Below are positions 38,323 through 49,800 of a stretch of DNA of 64,000 nucleotides, piece after piece. Source of the DNA: Wuchereria bancrofti. Its lineage: Eukaryota > Nematoda > Chromadorea > Rhabditida > Onchocercidae. The first letter of the stretch is position 1. Each line of letters opens with the position of its first letter. The notes under the pieces are model-generated. The model ran no database searches and was not told the DNA's origin. It was given only the letters and a program-made list of their open reading frames with translations. The stretch is from positions 930,001-994,000 of the forward strand of contig SSBO01000008.1 of the NCBI GenBank assembly GCA_005281725.1. Reading direction: 5' to 3'. Made by a program: the position numbers and the translations under genes.

Positions 38323-41300
38323 GGACAGAGAATACCATTCAGAAGTTGTGGCTGTGATAAAATCTAACTTTGCCGTAATGATTTGAAAAGTAGTGATAAA
38401 ACAAATTAAAATGTTTTGGATTAGCAGAAGAAAATTATCATTTCTTTTTGCAATATTTCTCAGCCCAATACCATCGATATCCGATTTTTTCCAAAGTTTT
38501 ATTCATCATTTAATTATTTTTTATCGATTCTATTAATATGATAATGTATTTCATGTTAGAATGATTGGTTCTTCCTTTTCTAGAATATTACAATTTTATA
38601 AATTTGTAAATTGGCGATCTTCTCCTTTAACATAAATGACGATAATTACATATGGGTTACTTTTTGAATCATTATTACCCTTTAACCTTTATCGTTGATC
38701 CTTTTTGCAGAATTCATTTCCTAAATGAAAGTTGTTTGATCAACTTCAAGCTTTGTTAAAAATTGTTAGCAGAATGCTTCTACTATTTATTAATCAAATC
38801 AAAAAGTGGGCGATATATCTTCGGTCTTTCTGCGCATATTTCCATTTGATTTGAGAAGATCTCGAAAGCTTTAAATTAGATGCCATCAATAAGCAGTAAT
38901 TGTTGACAAATCCGTCCATTTGCAAAACTAATCAATAATTGTTGTCATCTTTTATAATTAGAGCTGGAAGAAACGATATTTTAGTTAAAGCAAAGTAATA
39001 CTATCACATATAAGCAGAAGAAATTCCGGTTACTAAAAACGAACATTGTAAATTAATAGCATTGAAATTTTCATTTGGTGATGTATTTCTTTGTCACTTT
39101 CTATCCTGAAGGCTGTTATTGTCAACTTTGGCATTGTCACTCTATTATTGCTTTGGTTTTGTGCTATTCCGTTATGTTTGCCATCGAAATTTTTTTGCTT
39201 TTAGATGCTTATTTGTGTTATTTGAATTTCTTTTTCTTATGCTCTTCCGGAATAATCAGGAAAATTTCAGAAAAAAGATGAAAGATAGAAATGAAATAGG
39301 AATATTACTGATAAAAAAAAAGAGATGAAATTAAAATATACGTGGAAGAATTTTGTAGCATCAACAAAATCAACAAAACATTGAAACTGTTAATAAATGA
39401 GATAATTGAAATTTTTGTATAAAACAGTTCATTAAACAGTTCAAACTAACCTCAAAAAATTTTACAAATTTTTTTTTTTTGTTCTCATTTTTGGGAAGGA
39501 AATTTTCCAAAAAATCTCACTCAAAATTTCTTTTTTCTTCAAATAAATATCAAATTCAACTGAACTTTTGCGAAGAATTATTAGAAAAAAAAAAAGACTT
39601 GAAAAACCTTAATGAACTTTTACCGTGATATTCCTCCAAACGCCACTGGTATTTTGTTACCTTGTATTAAGTAATTTATTACCTTGTATTAAGTATATGA
39701 TCGCATGTTATTGCCAAATTATAATTACTGAATTTGAGCTTTCTTCCTTTTTTTTTAAACCCATTTATCCTGAAAGATAAAGTGTTCCCACCAGGAATAT
39801 GCTTTCACCTTCCGTTTTCTTGATCCGTACCACATTTGTCATTCTCATTATTAATTCAATCAATTATTATGGCGGTGAATAATCAATACGGTCATAAACA
39901 CATATTGTTGTCTTTTCTTTAGCAGAATTGAAAAATTGCTACTTAAAATTATTCAAATATTACTGAGCAATGCGTGTGTCTGTTCTATATATGTGTGTGT
40001 TTCTGTGAATTCATTTCTTCAATTGATTAATATTATTTTATTAATCGAAATTTTCTATTCCTAATTTTTTTTTTGTTATTAAATGGAAACAAAAATGCTT
40101 AAAAGAAAGTCTTTGTTTCGTGAATATAAACACAGTAAGAAGATAATTTAGAAAAAATGAATCAGTCAAAATGCAGCAAATAATATTCACTGAAATGGAA
40201 ATAACAAATTATTCCTTTTTTGCGACAACCCCAAAAAAAAAAATGTGTTCTTTGCTATCAATTTTGATCATAAGATTTCGAAGAGGAAGGGAAAAAAAGA
40301 CAGAAAGAATTTATAAGATTTAGAAATCGATAAACGTTATATGATACGGTATAATTTGAAATGAGTCAATTTTCATGTTAGAATTTCATTTCTTATTCAA
40401 ATTATTGATTTGCAATAATTATTAATTTGACTTTAAGATACCAAATAAGTGAACAACAGTACAACATTTGTTTCTTCTTTTTTTGTAAATTGTTGTTACA
40501 CTATGCAATAGCAATTTTTTAATTACAATATTTCGTTTCCCGGTCAATCAGAGATATTGAATAATCAATATTAGTTCAGAGTGTTATCATTAATCAACAC
40601 GGCATACTACTAATTCGTTCATAGCTTTGGTGGGTGATGGAATATCAGTTCAACATAGTCTTTTTACTCGAATCCTATTTAATTATTTTTATTTAATTAC
40701 ATCTCATTTTCATTTCTAATTTTTTGGAAAAAAAAAAGCAAAAATTCAAGACAATTTTCTTCCCTCAGCTTTAATTACAAGTATTTCGATATCATTGGAA
40801 AAGTTTTTTCGTTGAAATTTTAACACTTCTAAAAATGATTCATACAAAAATAGAAAAAAAAGTTAACTGAAATTATTCAAAACTGGAAGAATCAATGAAA
40901 TGCTAATCAAACTATTTAAACACCTTAAAATGGCTTCTGAAAAAGTTGTTCAACGTCAAATCAAATGTAAAATTATATTAACGCCGAAGTTATTCTGACT
41001 TACGCTTTGTTATGTTTTCAATTGGCGTTTACAGTATTGAATGAATATTTCAATAAATAACATTTCCAGTTTTCAAAAAATATTTTTCTCAAATATATCA
41101 TTTTAATTTGCAATAATTTCGCTTTCAAATTTATTGTTGCTTTGTTTCGTCAAAAATTTAACTTATGAAATTTGAGCTATTGCGAGAAAAATTAAAGAAC
41201 AAAGAAGAGATAATAGTTTTTCATCAAATTGCATAACTTTGCATAATGTAATTTGCAACTTTTAGTACAAAATAATAATCACTCAATTTGTTTTATCAGT

Positions 41301-41904
41301 TTCAAAAATTTAAGAGTTTCATTATTAAATTTGTCTGATAATTGAAAAATTCGTATTTCTCGTAAAAACAATGCTTATTAGTGCCTGCTATGCAATTGTC
41401 TCGGAGTTCATATTGAATAATGACGACCAATTTTAAAAATTAAAATTTTTGATAAGATCATGTAATGTAATTATTTATAATTATCACTTTTTTTTATAAA
41501 TTGAACTCAAAATTTCAAATTTCGAGATTTTTTGTCGTGCAAAAAATCTTTATAACACTATGATGCTATAGTATTATTATCAGAAAGTAGTTGTACTACT
41601 TCATTAATCAACCCGGAAACAGTTGTCAGTCCGGAAAATGGAGATAAAGGTGAGTGAGTGTTTAGAGAACAGCAAAGAAGAGCACAAAGATTGATTGACG
41701 GAACATAAAAGATATCAGTTTTAATTGTAATGAAATTACGACGACATTTCTTCAATCTTACTTTAGATGAAAATGTTGCAGTGTAATTAAATTATTATTG
41801 CACTTAGATACTATGTTTTCTGACTTTTCATTTTTTTTCTTTAACGACACAAAACTTTTGTATTTATGTGTGTATTTTGTATTTACTGTCCGATATTTAT
41901 TATT

Positions 41905-41957
41905 ACTAATTATTATTTACTATTATTATTATTATCATTATTATTCATTATTGTAGT
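41905..41957. repeat. ATT triplet run
   Basis: ATT units with ATC and CATT interruptions in the sem-4 to GUSB interval. Confidence 0.8.
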
Positions 41958-43545
41958 AATAATGCTTCATTTTTTCAAAAAAGAAAAAAATTGCTTTATT
42001 GAATGCAAAAATTGCTAATTGTATGAGCAAGCAAAGGCAGAAATAAATATGAGAAATTGATATTTTTACAAATTAAGATTGGTAAATAATTAGAACAATT
42101 TTAAGCTAACTTAGCTACAAAGTAAGTTATGGAAAGTAAAAAAGAAATAACAATAAAAGTAAGAGGAGCAAAATTCTTTAATTATTAGGATGGAAATAAA
42201 TTTCGAAAATTAATATTTGTTGATTGGCTAATAACTTTATATGAAAACTTTTTTTCTTCATTAGCACAACAATTTTAATAAATATTTAGCGTAATTTAAA
42301 TACAAAAATGGCAGAATTTCTTGATGCTAATATTTGATAATTAAATTTTGTTTAAGTTCATTCTTCTGTTTCTTAAAAATTAGTTTCAATTTTTCCCCAA
42401 CTGCTTGCTTTTCCATTATTGAAAATACTTTTGTTTCAGTTATCTAAAGTAAAGTCGGATCATTAAGAATGTGTAATCATATGATATGCTATGCATAACT
42501 TTTTTAAGCATATATAATTAATTATGCGGAATTATCATATTATCACCCGTTATCACTTAATCATCTTGATTAGTTTGAAATAATTATTCGACGCTCCTAT
42601 TTTGAATCCAATTCATTTTGTTCCAAAGTTTTCGAAATTGAATTAAACTCATATATAATTGTTTTTAGGAAGATAAATACTTTACAAAAGGAATATGATG
42701 CTTCAGAAAAAATTCAAATTTATCAATTTTTTTTCTGAAATCTAACTTGCCAACATAAGAAAAGTTAAAAAACAAATAAATTAAGTTTAATACTCAATAA
42801 TTGAAATTTAGAAACAAATGAATGCTACTGTTGTGTGTTGCATTTATTAAAGAAAATAATGGGATATTTGTTGGAATAACAAAGATATAAGACGAAAATC
42901 GCTGTAAATTAATCATTTCAGTCTAAATGCTATTTGAATTAATGCTCTAAAGATGATAATTTAGAGATTGCCATGATAGATAATAACTAAGAAATGAAAT
43001 AGTGTCGTATTTTCGACAGAGAGCGGCGATATTGCAACGATGTGACGACTATCAGAGTGATCAAATCTGTGGGAATATTTATTTGTATCATAAAGTTAAC
43101 ATGCATCTTTTTATAGATAATGACCGAGATAAAAGGAAAGATTGATCAGAGTTTTGAGATAAACTTATTACAATTGTGAAAGAGGTGGGCTGATGATCAT
43201 TGATTGAAAATGATATCAATTGTTGATTGTTGAAATTGATATCAAATTAAATTTTCATAGTATTAACCATTTTTAATTTCGTATGTGCTCATATTAATGA
43301 AATGTTTATAAATCAATCAAAGAATAGCCATTCATCATTTAGAAGTAAAATAAAATGAAATTTAGCAAAGCAAAAACTTCACATATTAAAATGAAATCTT
43401 CACAACAATTATATTATTTATTACAACAATATTTATATTTTCCTGCTATTTATCATGTTTCTTTAATTGCTAATTAATTAGCTAAACCGGATTTTGCAAT
43501 TTTATCATCGTATTAAAAATTTCTGAGTGAAACATTTTGGCATCA

Positions 43546-43605
43546 TTGGAGTGTACATCTTTCATAGATTATTAATTGGAGTGTACATCTTTCATAGATT
43601 ATTAA
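43546..43605. repeat. 30-bp tandem duplication
   Basis: Two exact copies of a 30-base unit (43546-43575, 43576-43605), starting TTGGAGTGTACATC; the tail TATAGATTATTAA recurs once more just after. Confidence 0.95.
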
Positions 43606-46600
43606 TTTTTATATTTTATAGATTATTAAATAGCACATGGATTACTTATACTTTTTTTTTTTTTTTTGTATTCATGAGATTTTTTACAAAATATTCTATT
43701 TTTGGTGATCTATCGATTTTTTCATTCCATTTTATTTGATAAATGCTTTTGATGTGAAAACTTTTAGTTTTTGTTTTGGAAAATTTTTTTTTGTTAATTG
43801 TACATTGCAACAAAATAATCAGTTATTCTTAAAATTTCTTTTAAATTTGGAAATAGTTTGTTAGGATTGATTGCAAATTAGTTTAGTCCTTTCATTTTAG
43901 CCGTAGTAGTGTTAAATTTTATTTTGTTGCTAAAAAATTTTAAATATTTGTTGATTTTTATTTTTAAAAGTCTTTTTTCTTTTTTGTAACGGGTTGATTA
44001 GATTATTATGGAAGCATAACAAGAATCCACGAAACCGGTTTGATGTTAATACTAAAATTCTTTAGAAGATGTCACCTAGATCAATGATTTTCAGTAGGAA
44101 TCCAACAATAACATTTCACCATTCGGACTTTTTCTTTTTTTAAGTCATAAATTCCTATTTTATTTCAAAAACATGATATTTAGATGTTTTGTTAGCTATT
44201 TATTGTGAAAAAATTATTTTCAAACTTTTGAATTATGCAATTAGTATAGAACGAAAACAAAATAACAAATTTAGTAATAAAGTAAGTGAAAAATGAAAGA
44301 AATATGTCGCTTTTGTTCAATTTTATCTCTTTCAATTAACCTTCGATTACTGCAAAATATGATTTTCATAGAATAATGAAAATTGTTTCTAAAATTGTTT
44401 CTAACGTTCTTTTCATTATTATTCATTAAAATTTCAAATATTGTCCTTCTTTCTTCTTTTAAAAGGAACCAGCTAACATATGATTTATTAGAAAAATTTT
44501 GTTGAATAAGAAAGACAATGTATTTTAGTCAAAAAGATCTTTTGTTTCCTTACATTATTCAATTTCTCTTTTTGCATATCAGAAATATTTTAAAGAATCA
44601 TAAGATGGCGGCGATAAGTGATTTAATCATTAGTCATTAAGATTCAATTCCAACTATTGCTTAAAAATTTAATCAAACTATTGTCTCATTTTATCTCACT
44701 TAAGATCGATTATTCACTTTGATGATTGAAATTTGGATGAGAGCCTATATCAGAAATTAAGTTAAAAATTAAATTTGCTATATATTTAACTGTTTCTTCT
44801 TTTCAATTTCTGTCATTTTTTTTTAAATTTAGCTCTTTTTTTCTCCAGCAAATCATCTTATTTCATTTTTCACTTACTTTTTTTCTACAGATTCAACAAA
44901 TTAAAGCTAGTTTGATGTTACGTTAGAAAAGTTCAAATTAGAGAGCTTTTTTCTAAAGATTACATTCAAATTGTTAGCTCGTTTTACCTAATTTACTTAA
45001 AATTATCTCAGATGTTATTTTTTATATATTTTTATATTCATAAATTTCAGAAGTAGAAATGAAAGATGTTTTAAAATCAATCTCTTTGAGTTAATTTATT
45101 CGGCCAATATTAGTTTGCTCAATTCACTCGTTAATATACTTTAGATTGATGTCATCCTTATAATTACTGTTTCTCCCTATTAGTATAGAAATCTATTTTT
45201 GTTTAACTTTGAAATTATTTCTGATTGATTTTATTTTGTGCTTAACTTTGAGATCAAATCGATGCGTCAAATCGATTTTTAACTTAACGACATGAAATGA
45301 ATAATATGCCTGTTTTAAGAAAATTTGATTGCTGAATCAAAAAATACAAACAATTTTAAAAACAAATAAAAAGTGAAGAAATTCGATTTTTGGAAATTAA
45401 TTCATTTTTTGGGGTTATAAAAGTCGTTAATATAGTTTAGACTGATGTCATCCTTATAATTACATTCATACTATTCAGCAATTTTTTTTTTTGTTAGCTT
45501 TTTTAAATGCATTAAAAATAAGAAATCTTTATTCCATTTACGTAAAAAGATTGCATTTTTATTTCATTTTATTCCATTTCCGCAAAAGATTGCATTTTTA
45601 TTGTCAAAACTGTTATTCACATTATTTTAAATTTGTTTTCAGGAAATTATTATAAAAAAGTGCAATTCAGTAAATTACTGGGTATTACACTTTAACCTCG
45701 TTTAGATTTATTTTATATTTTATCCTATATTTTCTCCCTTGTTCAATGCCTCATTCCTAAACTCTATTCGTTCATAAGTTCATTTTCTAATTCAAAAAAC
45801 TTAGAACATTTAGACACTTCTTACGATCAAAAGGCTTTGTATGGATCAAGCAGTTAACAAATTACCTATCAAAGAGAAAATTTACATATTGATAAACTGG
45901 TAAGTATTATTACTTTATTATTACTCAGATGAAATAAGCAGCAATAGTAAACAGTCCAGAATTAAGAATTAATTGTTAATTACTTCCTTAATTATAACAT
46001 CTGCTTTTACATCTATCTATTATGTATCCATTTAATGCAATTTGACCCCGAGAATTTCACCAAATGACTCATAAAATCTAACATTTAACTGTCTTTGACA
46101 TTTTTTCATTCATTGCAAAAATGCGCTTACTTATTTGTTTTACCAAAATTGTTTTACCATTTTCGAAAACAACGATGAATGGAAGAGTGTGAATAAAATA
46201 AAAATACTTTATTGATTAAACGAGTTCAAAAGGAATTCTGATCAAAATGAACATTCAATTCATATTCATTCAAATTAATAAATTAATTTCGATTCATATT
46301 TTTATATGACAAGAAGTGAGTTATCGGTTGAATTGAACAACAGAATAGGTAACATATCAATATTTTACACTCAGATTTAAGGTTCAAAATAATCCTCAGG
46401 TTAGTTTGCAATTTCAATTATGGCAAATTGAGCTGATTTTTAAGAAAAAAAAAAAATGGAATCCTGCCAACCTTTACAACACGTATTGAACACTGGGATG
46501 ATTTATATCATTTCCTGCTTATCAGTGTTAGCAAACTGATGATGATATCACTGGCAATGGCAACCATTTAACTTTTTGCAAAATGCAACACTTGTTCATA

Positions 46601-46784
46601 ACTTTTGGCTTCAAATTAATAACAAATAATTTGTAGCATGGCCTGGTCGTTCCCAACCTAATAGATAATAACTCCGGTGATAATTAATCTTTGATTAAGT
46701 AATTGTTTGATAAATCAGTAAGAAAATCATTAATTAATCAACGTGGCAAATGTCAGATTTTTATACTTCATAAAATGTTAGCTA

Positions 46785-46792
46785 AATTTTAG
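46785..46792 (+). promoter_or_regulatory. Candidate spliced-leader acceptor of GUSB
   Basis: AAATTTTAG ends two bases before the GUSB ATG (AG|AAATG). A strong acceptor this close to a start codon is the usual nematode trans-splice layout. Which leader is used cannot be told from sequence. Confidence 0.55.
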
Positions 46793-46794
46793 AA

Positions 46795-46854
46795 ATGTTT
46801 CTGTTGCTACTGTCAGTATTGTTTCCCACAGTTTGCTCTATACTACAAGTGCAG
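46795..46854 (+). CDS. GUSB: GUSB exon 1: signal peptide
   Basis: ATG followed by a hydrophobic stretch (MFLLLLSVLFPTVCS), a classic signal peptide that routes the enzyme into the secretory pathway. Ends phase 0 at CAG|GTATCA. Confidence 0.88.
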
Positions 46855-49800
46855 GTATCAAACATATCTTTACTCATCTTCAAACAATTTTTTTTCATCA
46901 ATTTCATAATACGTGAAAGTTAATATATACGTGAAACGTGTAATTCGTGTAAATAAATAAATACACGCCATATTTAGTTAGATTTGACAAAAAATTTTAT
47001 AAAACATTCTTTCTTAGTTCACTGTTATTTTTTCAAAAGATCAGAAAAAACTCGTTGTATTTTTGAAAGATCAGAAAAAATATTTTGTATGGGTAAGTTT
47101 TTTATTTTAATGTACTTTGAGCAACATAATCTAGTTTACTTGTTTAATAAAGACTAAAGGATTTACTTATTCAATAAAGACTAAAGAACTTTTTTGCTTC
47201 TTTGCTGCTTTATTTTAATTAATCACAAATTAAATAATAAATTATTGGAAATTCATAGCGAAATGAACGACGATTCTACGATCAGTTAGATGGTTTATGG
47301 ACATTTGTAAGGGAAGAAAGGAATTCACCTTCCGTAGGTATAAATAACAAATGGCATTTGCTCGACTTATCGCAATTCGAGGTATTGCTATAAGTTTAGC
47401 AATTTAATAATTATTATTTAATTTTTTTCGCTTTATAAAGTACTCCAACTTGAGAGAGTTTTTTTTTTTTTAGATAATTCAACTTCAGAGAGTTTTGAGA
47501 AGTAGCCCAGCTTCAAGTAGTCCAATTTTAGTAACTCAACTTCAGAAGGTTTTCAGAACGCGACTGTGATGCCGGTTCCAGCAGCTTATAATGATTTAAC
47601 AGCAGATCGTGAAGTACGCGAACACGTCGGTTGGGTTTGGTATCAACGTAACTTTTTCGTCAGCATACGTGACAAGTCATATCGACATTTTGTTCGTTTT
47701 TCAAGTGTGCAGTATCACGCAGTTGTCGTAAGTTGATTAATTTGCATCAGTAATAATTTTTATTGTCGGATATCGGAGATTATCACTCTAATTGATCACA
47801 AATGTCGGAATGATTTACTTCAGGAATGATTTGAATCAATGAAATTACGGATAACCAAGTAAAAAAAAAAAATTACACATAAATGATGCGTAAATATCTG
47901 TTTATCTAATTTGTTAAAAGAATTCAATAAATGAATTTGAAAATTCAGTTTGTAAACGATAAAATTGTTGGCATTCACGTGGGTGGCCATCTACCGTTCG
48001 AAATCGACATTACGGGTCACGTTTCGTTCGATAATGAAAATCGTCTCACTGTAGCGGTGAACAATACGATGACCTCAAACACAATACCACCCGGTGAATT
48101 TCGATATATTCAAAGGAAGTATGGTGAAAGTAAACAATACTCCGATGGGTTCGTCATTTTTAGAGAAACATTCCTATCAAATGAAAATGTTAAAATTATT
48201 AGCAATTTATTTTAGTTTTGTGATTTCCCTTGATTACCTACCAAGAAGTTTTTAAAAGTTTTCAGTAATTAAAGTGAAACGATTTCCGTTTGAATCATAC
48301 CATTAATAATTCAAATTGCACTTCTCAAATTAAAAAAAAAAAAAAAAGAATCCACAAAATTCATAAAAGTTTATAAAGTGAATTGAAATAGCAATTTTAT
48401 GAGACAAATATAACATAGCGTAAATTCAGAATAAAATAAGCAATATGATCACGTTCAGCTACTGCGATCTTTAATCCTATCCTTAACATTTGAATTTAAA
48501 CAAAATTCAGATTTTGTAATTTTCAGATTTTTTAAGCAGACGTGGAATTTTGATTTCTTCAACTATGCTGGAATACTGCGACCGGTTTATATCACGCGGA
48601 AGCCATTCACATACATTGACGATATTAGTATTGACGCCAGAGCAGATGGTAAAAGAAACAGTTCAACCGGAAACTTTTCTGAGAATGAAATTTTAATAAA
48701 GTCAATTAAAAAAAAACCTCCGGGAAATAATTTATTCTTAAAAAAGGCATTGACTATGAAAATAAATTTTGTTTATAAATTCATACCTACCAATTATAGA
48801 AGCTAACCTAGCATTTGGTAAAATTTCACTATAGATTTACTCATAACAATTAGTTACAGGATTTTTCGGCTACAAAGTAAATGTAGTATCGAATACTCAG
48901 TTCGTACGAATCCAGGTTACAGTACTGGATAAATATGCTACGGTGATATTTGAAAATAATCGGTATCATTACACTGGTCGTATCAATAATATTCGACCGT
49001 GGTGGCCACGTGATATGGGAGCTCCTGTTTTGTACAATTTTGTGGTGAATTGGCTATGTATCATATTCTTTTCATTTTATTATTTCGTAATGACTACTTT
49101 TAGTCAAATATATTTTCTAAAGATAAGATGCTAATGGTTAAAGTGGTTAATAGGATGTCATCTATCGCTTGAGAAAAGAGAAACCGGATCAGGAATGCAT
49201 GTTGCAGAAATGCATAAATTCCTACCTTACTGCACTGAATTGATCGAATGTTAGTAATAATTATACTGTTAATAATGTGGTATTTGTGATAATCACATTA
49301 ATTAATTTTTGATTAATTAATATTACTATTTTCAAGCAAATATGTAAAATTATTGTAACTTCTCAGTTAATGCATAACAATTTCACAACTGAAAAGTGAA
49401 AAAAAAAAAATGAAATGAAATCATAGAATGAAGGAACAAGCGTAAAGTGAATTTCCAGGTTCGATTGACAATCTCAGGTATTTTAATCGATGTGTATCGT
49501 TTATGGTTCGGTTTCCGTACCGTAAGTATTTCGGAGGATCAAACTTTCATAAATGGGAAACCATTTTATTGCCATGGTTTTGGCATGCATGAAGATTTCG
49601 AAGTACGTTTTCTTTAATTTGTAATGATAATTTTACTACAGATAACTTCGAAGGAAATTTTAACATTATCCAACTGCAAAATACCAAGAGGTAAATTTGT
49701 TGTTATTTCTAAATTTATGCGATTAATTACATCTCATTTTGATTCGGAAATTAAGGAAGAAAAATTTGAAAAATTTTATTTAATTGTGACAAACACCTTT

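Larger units (their letters stand above)
37940..46794. other. Intergenic region between sem-4 and GUSB
   Basis: About 8.9 kb of AT-rich DNA. Apart from a candidate poly(A) signal, an orphan exon-like segment at 41572-41649, a 30-bp tandem duplication (43546-43605), a duplicated 17-mer (39657-39695) and a dispersed 39-bp repeat (45129-45167 and 45425-45463), nothing was recognised. Confidence 0.6.

Noticed and set aside
39075..39328. Hydrophobic frames suggesting a mitochondrial insertion
   Set aside because: No recognisable mitochondrial protein block; hydrophobic codons follow from T-rich sequence.
49140..49258. Possible extra GUSB exon between exons 6 and 7
   Set aside because: It contains stops in the required phases, and skipping it gives the expected continuous beta-glucuronidase sequence.
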